Shown: positions 1 to 11,678, numbered from the stretch's first letter. The stretch: DNA of 64,000 bases from Sorex araneus (GCF_027595985.1 NC_073313.1:110974552-111038551), one strand, 5' to 3'. Translations and numbers: made by a program. Notes: generated from the sequence alone by a model not told the origin.

Positions 1-67
1 TAACCCCTGTGCATCACTGTGTGTGACCCAAAAAGCAAAAACTAAATCAATCAATAAATAAATATTT
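1..67 (+). mobile_element. SOR-type SINE 3' end, cut by the window edge
   Basis: TAACCCCTGTGCATCACTGT, GTGTGACCCAAAAAGC and an A/AATA tail are the body-A end. Confidence 0.85.
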
Positions 68-78
68 TAAGGTAACTG

Positions 79-316
79 GAGCGATAGCACAATGGGTAGG
101 GCGTTCACCTTGCACACAGCCGACCTGGGTTCGATTCCTCCGCCCCTATTGGAGAGCCCGGCAAGCTACTGAGAGTATCCCACCCTCACGGCACAGGCCA
201 GCTATGTACCTATGGTGTATTCGATATGCCAAAAACTGTAACAAGCCTCACAATGCAGACGTTACTGGTGCCCGCTCGAGCAAATCCATGAACAACGGGA
301 TGACAGTGATACAGTG
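79..316 (+). mobile_element. RTE-tailed SINE (body B) with target-site duplication
   Basis: Head GAGCGATAGCACAATGGGTA, B box GGGTTCGATTCC, then GGAGAGCCCGGCAAGCTACT, GTGTATTCGATATGCC, TTACTGGTGCCCGCTCGAGC and a GACAGTGATACAGTG tail. AAGGTAACTG flanks it at 69-78 and 317-326. Confidence 0.92.
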
Positions 317-470
317 AAGGTAACTGTCATCAGCCACCTCCTCCTCCTCAGATTTCTGGTCTCTGCCTTTGCCTGCCTCAATTCCCCTGCAACTGGGTCA
401 ACTGATCTACATCCCAATGACTCAGCCCTGATTTTGTTTACTGAGAAACCCAGATTTAAGATTGCAAGCA

Positions 471-1180
471 CTCACTCATATGTTCATCGCAGCGTTATTT
501 ACAATAGCCAGAATCTGGAAAATACCCGAGTGCCCTAGAACAGATGACTGGTTGAAGAAACTTTGGTACATCTATACAATGGAATACTATGCAGCTGTTA
601 GAAAAAATGAGGTCATGAACTTTGCATATAAGTGGATCAGCATGGAAAGTATCATGCTAAGTGAAATGAGTCAGAAAGAGAGAGACAGACATAGAAAGAT
701 TGCACTCATCTGTGGAATATAGAACAACAGAGTAGGAAACTAACACCCAAGAATAGTAGAAATAAGTACCAGGAGGTTGACTCCATGACTTGGAAGCTGG
801 CCTCACATTCTAGGAAAAAGGCAGCTCAGATAGAGAAGGGAACACCAAGTAAAATGTAGTTGGAGGCCATGCGGGGGAAGGGTGAAGCATGCTGAATGTA
901 GACTAGAGACTGAACACAATGGCCACTCAACACCTTTATTGCAAACCACAACACCTAATTAGAGAGAGAGAGAACAAAAGGGAATACCTTGCCACAGTGG
1001 CAGGGGGGTGGAGGGAGATGGGGTTGGGGGGTGGGAGGTATGCTGGGTTTATTTGTGGTGGAGAATGGGCACTGGTGAAGGGATGGGTTCTTGAACATTG
1101 TATGAGGAAACATGAGCACGAAAATGTATAAATCTGTAACTGTACCCTCACTGTGACTCACTAATAAATAAATAAATAAA
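471..1180 (+). mobile_element. 5'-truncated L1: ORF2 carboxyl end plus 3' UTR, with target-site duplication
   Basis: A reading frame ending at 722 shows MEYYAAVRKNEVMNFAYKWI and then LSEMSQKERDRHRKIALICG, the L1 ORF2p carboxyl end. A 3' UTR with a G-rich tract (about 1000-1060) and an (AAAT)n tail follows. AAGATTGCAAGCA flanks it at 458-470 and 1181-1193. Confidence 0.93.
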
Positions 1181-1193
1181 AAGATTGCAAGCA

Positions 1194-3489
1194 TTCAAGT
1201 AGATAGCCTCTTCAACTCCAAATGTTAATCACTAGCATACTCCCCTTGTTCTGTTAGTTTCTGAATTCTAGTTTCTCTCCACCTATGCCCTGCACCCTGG
1301 CATGTATAATAAGACTTCTGTCTGGGAACGTGGCCTGAATTTTTGCTTGTGGAACTGGTCTAAGTGCCAGGGCCTCTTTTTAAAAAGAACTGACAGTTTG
1401 AGCACATTTATTGGATATTGAGGAGGAAATGAGGAAGAGGGGAAAGATTGAAGATAAAGAATAGAAAGAATTTTGGGTAGATCAAAGTGCCTGAGGCGCT
1501 GAGGTTTGAAGTCCAGAGCAAAGGTTTAGGCGGAGAGCTAGATCTTGATGTAGAAGTATGCATTATTCTCAGAAACTGAGTGCTGCCTCTCCTGGGTGTA
1601 GAATTGTACGCAAATTGCCTCTGGGGAGGGCTGGAAGTTGAGGTTCTTCCTGAGGCTAATTTTGATAGGACTCCTGCCCACATGGCAATAGGAACAATTC
1701 ACAGATGTCATGTATTCTGACTGGGGAATCAGTGTTCTCTAACAAATGGCTGTGCATTTTTAATGTGGGCCTGAACTTCCCAACTGAAAACTTAACTTTC
1801 CCACTGAATTGGAAAGGGAGGCTATATCTGTGAGTAAGGAATGTGTGTAATCAGGCCTGGTTAAATGACATTTCAGGATCAATTGAGAGACAGGGTGATG
1901 GATCAAGTAAGAACTTTATTGGCAACATGCCTGCAGATTGGCTTGCTCACATCCTCAAGGGAACCATTCTGTCAGCCTGATAACAAGAGGAAAAGTGGTT
2001 TGTATTATTTTTTTGTTATTGTTGTTGTTTTTTGTTTGTTTTATGATCTCTTCTTTTTCCTTATTTTAGCAGTGGTACAAATCAAATGCAGAGTCTCATG
2101 CAAGGCAAATGTTCTGCCACTGAGTTATATTATATCCCCGGTCCCTAGAAGCAGTGGCTATTATAGAAGAAAAGGGAAGCATACTGCATCCACACATGCA
2201 GTGGATGCTAATGCTAATGGCTGCTAAAGTGGTCAATAAATTCCACTCTGAGCTGTTCCCCTGAGGCATACTTCATTTTGTCTGCAAATCTAAACAAAGA
2301 TTTCTAAGTAAGGCTGTCAACCTGTCGTTATCTTAAGCTTTGAGGGAAGGACTGATAGTGTAACTGTCCTGCTCTGAAGAGTTTGCTGGTTTTTAATTTT
2401 GAATTTAGCTCTCAATTTTCTTAGGGCAAGTTTCAAAAGGAATTTTAAGTTCCACTGCAGGCTGTGTGAGAAGAGTGCTATGTGTGAAATACCTTCTGAG
2501 GGAACCAGCAAACTAGCCAAGTTTTCTTTCTGGGGACTGGCCACTAAGGCCCCAGCTAAAATTGGAAATTCGGAATGTGTAGTGGCACCAGTCTACTCAT
2601 CTTACTTCAGCTTGTACCAAGTCATGGGCCAATTCCTTAAAATAAATCTCATCTCGGTCTCTGCTTCTGTCCCTGTCTTCATCACTGCCTCTGTCTCATC
2701 TTTGTCTCTGACCCTCTCTCTTCCTCCATCCCACCTGACCCCTCTTTCTCACTCTCCCATGATTTATTCGTCATTGGTTTTGTTACACTGTTGCACCCTC
2801 TAATAGAATGTTAAATTAATATAGTATCACAATATATTTTTCTTAAAGGATTAAGATGTGAATTGCATAAAATACAAATCATTAAAATTCATTTTTTTAA
2901 AAAAAGGTTTTGTACCATCATATCTTTACTTATTTGGCTTTCAGGCTCACACAGAGGTGCTCCAGGGACCATATACTCTTGTATCATACTAGGACCTCCA
3001 ATATGCAAAGGATGCCCTCCAGCCCTTTGAAACATCTCCTAAGTCTAGTTCATCATAATTTGTAGGTTTATTTGGAATAAACTTAAATCTGTTTTGCAGG
3101 TACATGAAATTTCACACTTTAACTTTCCAGCTATTAATAACAATACATTTTGATCAAACACACTATTGGATGTTCTTTCTATTCTCTTGAGAAGAATACT
3201 ACAAAACTATGGTCATTTGAAGAGGTAGATATAAAATCAAAGTCAAAAGTATAGAGTACAGGTATGATAGAGTGTTAGCTAATTTAACATATTGTCATAT
3301 TTGTGGATTCTGTCAGTTTTTTAAAAAATGTAATTAATAGTTCATCATTTTCAATATTAATGTATAAATATTCTAATAGTTTATTGTTTATGTTCATATT
3401 TAATTAAACATTTTAATATCTAAATACTTTGATTATATTAAATATTTATTATTTAATAAAGAAATTATACTATATTTTCTTATATATTG
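1194..3489. other. Downstream flank, no gene
   Basis: AT-rich with no coding potential. Contains a reversed old tRNA-type SINE at about 2070-2150 and a decayed SOR-like SINE at about 2930-3030. Confidence 0.75.
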
Positions 3490-3862
3490 TTTATTTGGGG
3501 GTCACACCCAGTTCTGCTCAGGTGCTATCTCTGGCTCTGCACCAACAAATCACTCCTGGCAATGCTCAGGTGACCATGCGGGGATAGAACCCAGGTCAGC
3601 TGTGTGCAAGGTAAATGCCTTAACTGCTGTACTAATACTCTGAATCAATAAATGATACTTTAATAAAATTAATTCACAATATTTAGAATTTTTTGTTTGT
3701 TTTTATTTTGGGTCACAGCCATGCTCAGGGCTTACTCCTGTCTCTGCACTCAGCAATTATTCCTGGCAGAGCTAGGGCCACCATATGAGATACTGGGGAT
3801 TGAAACCAGGTCGACCATGAACAAGGCAAACACCATACCTACTGTACTATCATTATGGTCCT
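3490..3862 (-). mobile_element. Two reversed SOR-type SINEs
   Basis: 3490-3637 (GGTCACACCCAGTTCTGCTC to AACTGCTGTACTAA) and 3697-3862 (GGGTCACAGCCATGCTCAGG to TACTGTACTATCATTATGG). Both body A and moderately diverged. Confidence 0.85.
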
Positions 3863-4761
3863 TTAAATTTCTTTTTTTCTAAAAAAGGTTCTCTAGATTA
3901 TCAAAATTTCAAGACTCACAAAATGGAGATCTACCCCTGCATGTGAAACCAAGAGAGAATGAAAAGATGCAATCATTATGTAAAATATAGTTGAAGTTTT
4001 GGTTTGTTATTATAAACTTTTGATATGAGAGTTCAAGAAAAGATGAACAAGCTTTTAGAATTCCTATCTATAATCTGCTTTCCTTATTTGTTTTCAATGA
4101 CAAAGTGTCTAATGCCCAGCATTGAATTTTTTAGGCTGCAAATTCAAATCTTCCGTGGAGACAGAAACCCCAAACCCAGTTGGGATACTTAGAGGATATC
4201 AGCTCCACTTATTTGTAGGCCTGTGAGGGTTGAAAAAGCCACCCAGAATCTCAACTAAGAGTCAATTCTCTTTTACTTTTGTTTCTGAATTCAAGGCTCC
4301 AAAAAGCACATTTTTTCTCCAGCAATATCCTGCAGAATGAAAACAATACCTTCTGTTGTCTTCTGTCATTTTTAGATCCAGACTCAGAACACTATTCATC
4401 ACTGCATCCTTCCTTTATAGTGCTGCCTGACTCTTTAATAGTATACAGAATATAAATAATGTTGCAATGACTCTCTCTGTATTAGTGCCTCGCAGAAAGT
4501 GTGTCATTGAAAGAAATGGTACAAAGAACCAAGCTATGTGGACAAAATTATTCTTTTCAACATACATAAGAATCACACACAGAATGCTCCAATAAAACTA
4601 GAAGTTTTAAAGAAAAACACTTTTAATAATTATTAACAGTTATAAATACTGCTAGATCTTATCACTATTTTGAATTTTCCTTAGGCTAATAAAATTCAAT
4701 CCTAAAAAAACTTTAAAAATTATCCTAAAAAACTTTAAAAATACTTAAAAATCTTTTAACT
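3863..4761. other. Downstream flank, no gene
   Basis: AT-rich unique sequence. No repeat or gene recognised. Confidence 0.7.
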
Positions 4762-5853
4762 TTGGTTCACTCTCACTGTCATCCCCTTGTTTATCCATTT
4801 ACTCGAGCGTGTGCCAGTAATGTCTCCATTCGTCCCAGCCCTGATTTTTTTTTAATTTTTTTAGTAGTGAATCACCGTGAGGTACAGTTACAAACTTATG
4901 AACTTTCATGTTTGCATTTCAGTCATACAGTGATCGTTTACATCCCTCCACCAGTGCCCATTCTCCTCCACCAATGTTCCCAGTATCCCTCGCACCACCC
5001 CCACCCCATCCCCCACCACCCCACCCTGCCTCTGCGGCAGGGCATTCCCTTTTGTTCTCTCTCCTACTGGATGTTGTAGTTTGCAATAGAGGTATTGAGT
5101 GGCAATCATGTTCGGTCTATAGTCTACTTTTGGCATGCAGCTTTCAACCCGAGTGGGTCCTCCCAACATCCTCAACATCCTCTACTAGGTGTTCCCTTCT
5201 TTATCTCAGCTGCCTTTTCTCCCAGCATGTGAGGCCAGTTTCCAAACTGTGGGGCAGAACTCCTGGTTCTTATCTCTAATAGTCTTGGGTGTTAGTCTCC
5301 ATTCTGCAACTTTATATTCCACAGATGAGTGCGATCTTTCTATGTCTGTCTCTCTCTTTCTGACTCATTTCACTTAACATGATACTTTCCATGTTGATCC
5401 ACTTATATGCAAATTTCATGACTTCATCTTTTGTAACAGCTGCATAGTATTCCATTGTATAAATGTACCAAAGTTTCTTCAACCACTCATCTGTTTGGGA
5501 GCACTTCGGTATTTTCCAGATTTTGTCTATTGTAAACAGTGCTGCAATGAACATACAAATGCAGATGTCATTTCTTCTATACCTTTTTGCCTCTCCAGGA
5601 TATATCCTAGAACTGGTATTGCTGGGTCAAATGGGAACTCAATGTCTAATTGTTTGAGAATCATTTATATCAGCCCCAAGATTTTAGCAGCCTCTCCTTA
5701 CTTGTCTTTCCCAACGACTGGAGGCTCTTTCAGTGTAGGAGAATGAGACCTGTTATTGTAGTGTTTTTGGCATGTCGAATACACCACGGGGAGCTTGTCA
5801 GGCTCTGCCATGCAGGCGGGATACTCTCGGTAGCTTGCCGGGATCTCCGAGAG
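4762..5853 (-). mobile_element. RTE-tailed element (body B, long form) split by an L1
   Basis: Minus strand: 5853-5671 runs from CCGGCAAGCTACCGAGAGTA through GTGTATTCGACATGCC to GGAAAGACAAGTAAGGAGAG. The element resumes at about 4838 (GGGACGAATGGAGACATTAC, CGCTCGAGTAAATGG) and ends GACAGTGAGAGTG. The intervening 0.8 kb is L1. Confidence 0.8.
4849..5670 (-). mobile_element. 5'-truncated L1 nested in an RTE-tailed element
   Basis: Minus strand carries the ORF2 end (MEYYAAVTKDEVMKFAYKWI, then LSEMSQKERDRHRKIALICG) and the 3' UTR to GTACCTCACGGTGATTCACT plus an A-rich tail. Flanks are CAGCCCTGATTTT (4836-4848) and the imperfect CAGCCCCAAGATTTT (5671-5685). Confidence 0.85.
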
Positions 5854-5859
5854 GCATAT

Positions 5860-5902
5860 ATACACATATATATACATATATATATGCATATATATATTCT
5901 TC
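5860..5902. repeat. (TATACA)n low-complexity tract
   Basis: Alternating ATAC/ATAT with occasional G. Confidence 0.85.
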
Positions 5903-5924
5903 TATGATTTTATGGAAAATGGGT

Positions 5925-6200
5925 TCTCAGCCGTGTGGTGCAGAAGTATGTTCACTCTTGCGTGAGGCTCGACCCAAGCATATGGAAGGCGGCCTGGAGT
6001 GTGGCGGCAGTTGGGTAGTGGAGGTCAGCTGCTGAGGCTGGGTCCCTAGGGGCAGGAAGGGCTCTCAACTGACCCATCTGGGGCGCCTAAATAAGGTTAT
6101 GGAGCCTAATTTTATGTTCCTTTCCGGGAGAAGCAGCCATGAGATCTAGAGGGTGGCCAATAAGGAGATAATCTCCTCATCGAGCACAGGTGGGTATGCC
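5925..6200 (+). repeat. GC-richer orphan segment, probable repeat
   Basis: Composition jumps from AT-rich to about 55% GC by eye, with blocks such as GGCGGCCTGGAGTGTGGCGG. It is attached to the RTE-tailed element, so probably part of a larger transposable element. No coding frame longer than 87 codons. Confidence 0.4.
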
Positions 6201-8170
6201 CAAAAAAAACAATGAAAGTAAATTTGGTATACACTTTCGAAGGTTCACAGATTCATTTGCAGACAGTCCAAATTCAACTTGCTCTAGATCCTAGCCTCTC
6301 TCTCATCCACGTGGGTGACAACTCTATACAGTTTGTATCTTATTTTCCCTCCCCTGTTCTCAATAAAATTTCTTTTTAGTTATAGGGGATTTTAAAAAAA
6401 TAAATTTTACTTTGGTTGTAAGAGAAAATGTCTATACTATATACACTGTAAACACTAAATGTGCTTAGCACAGTTTCTAAAACCTAATGCATTATTTCAA
6501 AAGTTATTTCTTTTTCCGCCTTTCCCGGATCTAGTTAGCCCCATGAGTGTTATGATCACTCAGTCTGCCACTCTTCTCTGGTAGTCTAATGCCACATGAC
6601 ACAATACATTATTTTCCCATTACCCTCTCATGATTTGTCAGTTAGGCCCCTACAACTGGATTAATGGAAATCACCATAAACTCATTAATTAAAATGCATG
6701 CAAAATATTATTGCCTTTCTGTGCTTTGATTTTCTCAGATTACCTTGGAAAATTGTTCCTGAAGCTAATGCCATCTTTGAAAAATGACATGAATAGTAGG
6801 AGAATAGAGAAGGTATAGTTAAAATGGGGGAGGAAAAAGTCAAATGCGGGCAAATTAAGTTTGCTGTAAAAAGTCTTCAGTATAATCTGACCCTAAAATG
6901 TCTTTTTTTAACTGCTGGAAATCGAACTCAGGGCTTTTGCACATTTAAGACATGTGTTCTACAAATGAGCTGCATCCCCAGCTCCTAAAATGTCTTTTTA
7001 TCTGTGCCGCATAAGCAATTTTGGATCTGTGTGAAAGAATTTATGACCCCAGAGGCAGTATTTTAGTCTGATGGAGTCAAGGAATGTAAGAGCCAGAAGG
7101 AACATTAGAGATGGTAATCCAGTGACCTCATATTACAGAACAATCACGAAGCTAAATGATGTGGCCAAGATCGTAAATATGATTGCAGTTATCTTAAGGA
7201 CTATAACCACGTAAACCAATAAAATAAAATGTATTGAACAAAGTATTCAGCAACAGGTATTACTTAATCAGAGCAGTAGATCTAACCACTTACGAGTCAT
7301 ATCTGGGAATTATAAACTTTCATTTCATCCTAAGTACTAAAATTGAATGAAGCAAATAAAATGGCTTCTTACTAAAGTAAGGGTGTGTGTGGTAGCTAAT
7401 ATCCAAAATGGACTTGGTTAACTATGGTTGTGTATATTGTAGTAAGGGAATTGGAGAGTGGAAGATAAGCAAGGTAAAAGCTGGGAAACAATCCTCCAGT
7501 GTTTCTCAAAGAATATAGCCAAAACATTATCTGTATAAAAATCATAGATAGCTTGCTAAAATGCAAATTACTGAATCATCTTCTAGAACAGCAGGATAAA
7601 ACTCTCTAGGCATGTGCAACGAATTAACACCTGAGTGATCATGATTAATCTGGTTTGGCACACACTATAAGAAATACTGCTCATCAGGTTAAGAAGAAAG
7701 AAAATAATGATTCTGTAGCAATAATGGGAGTTTGTTTTATTTTTGTTGTCTTGGGAGCCGCACCCCAATGTAACTGGGAACTATTACTGGCTCTGTGTTC
7801 AGAAGTCACTTCGTGCAGTGCTTAAGGGATCATGAGGTGCTGTGGATTAAAACTTCGCTTCCCCCATGCAAAGCATGCATTCTACCTCTTTGAACCATCT
7901 CTTCAGTACCTAACAGTAGTGTTTTTATGCATAAGAAAAGAGAAGATACTCAAAAGAAGGCACAACAATGATTTTAACAGAATATAGTCTAAGGCACATT
8001 GGTTATTTCAAATCCATCAACAATTCAACTTTGGGTAGGTAGTTTTATCTCTTGAGATTCCATTATGTTTATATCACAAAATGAAGATTTTGAAAGATTC
8101 CAAAGAGAGAAATAACACTATATAAATTTTATTTGTTCGGCAAAATATATTTTGTCATATAATATAAAAA
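6201..8170. other. Downstream flank, no gene
   Basis: AT-rich. Holds a reversed tRNA-type SINE at about 6905-6990, a weak ancient-repeat signal near 7075-7170 and a reversed SOR-like SINE at about 7733-7910. Otherwise nothing. Confidence 0.7.
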
Positions 8171-8174
8171 AATT

Positions 8175-8407
8175 TTGTGGGGGTAGGGCGCTTGCCTTGC
8201 ACCCAACCAACCTGGGTTCGATTCCTCCTTCCCTCTCGGAGAGCCCAGCAAGCTACTGAGAGTATCCCACCCGCACAGCAGAGCCTGGCAAGCTACTGTG
8301 GAGTATTCAATATGCCAAAAACAGTAACAAGTCTCACAATGGAGACATTACTGGTGCCCACTTGAGCAAAACGATGAACAACAGGAGGACAGTGACAGTG
8401 ACAGTGA
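8175..8407 (+). mobile_element. RTE-tailed SINE (body B), head truncated
   Basis: Starts inside the head (GGGGGTAGGGCGCTTGCCTT). B box CTGGGTTCGATTCC, GAGAGTATCCCACCCGCACA, GAGTATTCAATATGCC, and the end CTGGTGCCCACTTGAGC with a (GACAGT)n tail. Confidence 0.88.
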
Positions 8408-9303
8408 TTAGTGAATCACCATGAGGTACAGTTACAGGCTTACAAACTTCCGTACTTGCATTTCAGTCATACAATGATCTAGTACCCATTCCTTCACCAG
8501 TACCCATTTTTCACCACCAATGGTCCCAGCATCCCACCCACCACCCCCACCCTGTCCCCTCCACCCCACCTTACCTCTGTGGTGGGGCCTTCCTTTGGTC
8601 CCTCGCTCCTTTTGGGTGTTGTGGTTTGCAATAGAGGCATTGAGCTGCCATCATGTTCTGTCTATAGTCAACTCTTGGCACGCATATATCAATCTGAATG
8701 GGTCCTCCCAAACATCCTTTACTTGGTGTTCCCTTCTCTATCTGAGCTGCCTTTTCCTCCAGCATGTGAGGCTGGTTTCCAAGCAGTGGAGCAGACCTCC
8801 TTGTCCTTACCTCTACTGCTCTTAAGTTTTAGTCTCCCATTCTGTTACTTTATATTCCACAGATGAGTGCAATCTTTCTATGTCTGTCCCTCTGTTTCTG
8901 ACTCATTTCACTTAACATGATATTTTCCATGTTGATCCACTTATATGCAAATTTCATGACTTCATCTTTTCTTACAGCTGCATAGTAATCCATTGTGTAG
9001 ATGTACCAAAGTTTCTTTAACCAGTCATCTGTTTTCATCTGTTTTTCCAAATTTTGCCTATTGTAAACAGTGCAACAATGAACATACAAATGCAGATGTA
9101 ATTTCGACTATACTATTTTGCCTCTCTGGGATATATTCCCAAGATTGGTATTGTTGGGTCAAATGGGAGCTCAATTTCTAATTTTTTGAGAATAGTCCAT
9201 AATTTTTTCCAAATGGGCTGAACCAGCCGGCATTCCCACCAGCAATGAGAGTCCCTTTCTTCCCACATCCGCTCCATATGTAAGGTTGAAGTTTTAAGGT
9301 GTA
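8408..9303 (-). mobile_element. 5'-truncated L1, ORF2 end plus 3' UTR
   Basis: Minus strand: the frame ending near 8850 shows MDYYAAVRKDEVMKFAYKWI, then LSEMSQKQRDRHRKIALICG. The 3' UTR runs to GGTGATTCACTAA without an A tail. Upstream ORF2 sequence (the reverse of GGCATTCCCACCAGCAATGA) reaches about 9300. Confidence 0.88.
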
Positions 9304-9304
9304 C

Positions 9305-9612
9305 GAATTATTTGGAATTTTTGGGACAACAGCAATATCAGTTCAGCAAAACCGTTGATTGGAAACAACTGCTGGACTGGAGCTGTTACCAACTGGATTC
9401 CACAGGACATCAAAAGAACGCCTGGCCGCCCACCTATGAGATGGTCAGACTTCTTCGTCAAGACCCCGAACAGTTTGAGGTTCTTCGTGTTCCTGGAGTA
9501 AGCAGACACTATTGGGCTACACTTGCAAGTGACAGGGACAAATGGAGATGTTACTGGCACCCGCTCGAGCAAGTTGATGAGCAATGAAATGACAAGTGAT
9601 ACAAGTGAAGTG
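9305..9612 (+). mobile_element. RTE-like LINE 3' end (ORF2 carboxyl end)
   Basis: A frame ending at 9587 contains PPTYEMVRLLRQDPEQFEVL, then RVPGVSRHYWATLASDRDKW and CYWHPLEQVDEQ. This is the pattern of RTE-class ORF2 ends in mammals (PPTRW, W-T-A-R-R-W); the class name is from memory. The 3' 70 bases match body B of the SINEs. A TGACAAGTGATACAAGTGA tail follows. Confidence 0.7.
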
Positions 9613-9745
9613 ATAAATTATTCGACGTTTTGGAAGATTAAAGGTCAGGGCAAAAGGCCTAGGAGCACAGGGGTTCATCGAGGGACTTGAGGTCTTTCAG
9701 AAGTCAAAGCACAGATAGTGAAGGGTACAACTGAAAAGATGGGAG

Positions 9746-9920
9746 AGGCTGGAGCGATAGTTCAGCAGGTAGGATACTTGCCTTATATGCTTCCTTACAA
9801 GGGGCTCAATCACTGGTACTACATATGGTCTCCCGAGCACTACCAGAAGTAATCCCTGAGTGCAGCTCAGAGCTAGGAGTAAAACCTAAGCAATGCCCTC
9901 AAATAAAACACGCGCACAAA
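9746..9920 (+). mobile_element. SOR-type SINE (body A)
   Basis: GGCTGGAGCGATAGTTCAGC head, CTACATATGGTCTCCCGAGC, AGTAATCCCTGAGTGCAGCT. Confidence 0.85.
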
Positions 9921-10404
9921 GAGATGGGAGACTATGAGCAGATAATTTGAGCAACAGTCTGAAGTAGAGTGGAGATGGAGGTTGATGGAGTTGAGAATTT
10001 TGGGAAACTTGCTAACTGGTCAGAGTGCTGATTAGGTTACTTTGGGTCTCAAGAGCACAGCTGGTCCAGAAAACTAAAGCATGAGTCCACTTTGGCTAGT
10101 AAATAAACCAATAGAAATAGAATAAACAATAAATAGCCTAATAACATTAAGAACATGCATTGAGGATCCTTTAAAATATATCTTTTCATTAGATAATGAA
10201 TGGTGGCACAATTAACCCAACCATTTTGAAATCAGACCTTTCTAATTTAAGGCAGAAATTATGGTATCAAAGGAGCTTTGTAAGTAGCAAAGTATAAATA
10301 TGCCATGCCATCATTTTCTCATTTAGAAGATGGTTTATGTATTTCAGTTCCAGGCATAGAGATTCTGCACTTTTCATTATTAAAAATTTTTTTTTAAATC
10401 ATCT

Positions 10405-10500
10405 ATATAGCCAGGTTGATGATTCAAAATGCAAGAGTGCATGCTTTACATGTGGAATCTCAGGTTTGATCCTTAGCACTACATGGTCCTCAGAGAATCA
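10405..10500 (+). mobile_element. Decayed tRNA-type SINE
   Basis: GCATGCTTTACATGTGGAAT, CAGGTTTGATCCTTAGCACT and ACATGGTCC. Confidence 0.6.
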
Positions 10501-10965
10501 TCTATATATATAATTTTTATTTATTTATATATGTATATAATGTACATGTATATATACACAAATTGTATATAAGCCTATATGCATATATATTCCATATATA
10601 CACATATATATAGAATGTGCTTCTATGGGTGAGAATGATAAATCACTTCATCTCTGCAGATTCATGTCATTATTTTGATGGTCATTTTTTATATTTTCAC
10701 TTTGTGAAGCTCTTGAATACTTTATTTAGGATAAATACTAATAAATACTAATAAAAATAATAAAATAAATAAAACTATTTATAAATAATATATAAATATT
10801 ATTATATAATTTATAAATTTATATAATATAATTTTATATTCAATTTTATATAAATTTATATAATATATAATTTATAAAATTATATAACATATAATATTGT
10901 ATATCATAATAAAATAATGTATGATTATATAAATATGATTATAAATACTACTAATAATAATATTC
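10501..10965. repeat. AT-rich low-complexity block
   Basis: Two parts: TATA/TGTATA repeats to about 10615, then ATAAATA/TTATATAA repeats from about 10730. Many short palindromes of TATATAATTTATA type. Confidence 0.9.
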
Positions 10966-11199
10966 TTGAATACTTTATACAATTCCATCCATATTACACT
11001 ATTCCACAGCGTAATATATTCATCCTCATGTTACTGGCAAATCTCTCTGAAACCTTCCTCTGGTAAACATTTATTCTTTCAATTTGGGGGCTAATAATCT
11101 CTATTTCCTAACTGATTTAGAAATCTGCCACTAACATTAAGAGGGTGCTAAAATTCAGAAAAATTCTCTAGGACTTTTTTATTTTGGTTGCAGGTGTTA
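10966..11199. other. Downstream flank, unassigned
   Basis: No gene or repeat recognised before the L1 target-site duplication. Confidence 0.6.
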
Positions 11200-11213
11200 T
11201 GTGAGATTGTCTT

Positions 11214-11678
11214 TTTTTTTATTATATTGAATCACCGTGAGAAAAAAAAAAGCTTTCAGGTTTAAGTCTCAGTCATACAATGATTGAACCTTCATCCCTT
11301 TACCAGTACACATGTTCTACCACCAAGAACCCCAATATACCCCCCTCCCACCCAGCCCCCACCTAAGTAGCTTCATTTTATTCTCTATACTTTGAATACA
11401 TTCAATATTTCAATAGAGAACTCACTATTATTGTTTGGAATTTTCCCCCAACAATCAGGCCTGTTGAAAAGGCATAATTTAATAATTTCTTTTCATTGCT
11501 GAGAATGAGGATTCTCAGGTTTTGGATTTCTGATATTTTAGTTCAGTTCAGTCTAGATGCTTGCCTGTAAGAAGCCGCTCTGGGTGCCAAAATGGGTTAG
11601 AAGACCTCTTGGATCATAGTCTGTATGAGCAGAGGGTCTGTTTCGAGAGCAGCAGCTCTGGATCTTATCTGGGCCCTC
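11214..11678 (-). mobile_element. 5'-truncated L1 (3' UTR, second subtype) with 14-base duplication
   Basis: Minus-strand L1 3' UTR, same subtype as 49830-50039 (reverse of GCTTTCAGGTTTAAGTCTCA). The duplication TGTGAGATTGTCTT lies at 11200-11213 and 11679-11692. Confidence 0.93.

Noticed and set aside
462..722. Open frame of 86 codons as a possible gene
   Set aside because: It is the L1 ORF2p carboxyl end inside a truncated L1; the same residues recur at 5312-5554 and 8850-9089 on the other strand.
9312..9587. 91-codon frame as a host gene
   Set aside because: The carboxyl half matches the RTE-like LINE end and is shared with SINE tails; it has no start context or exon structure.
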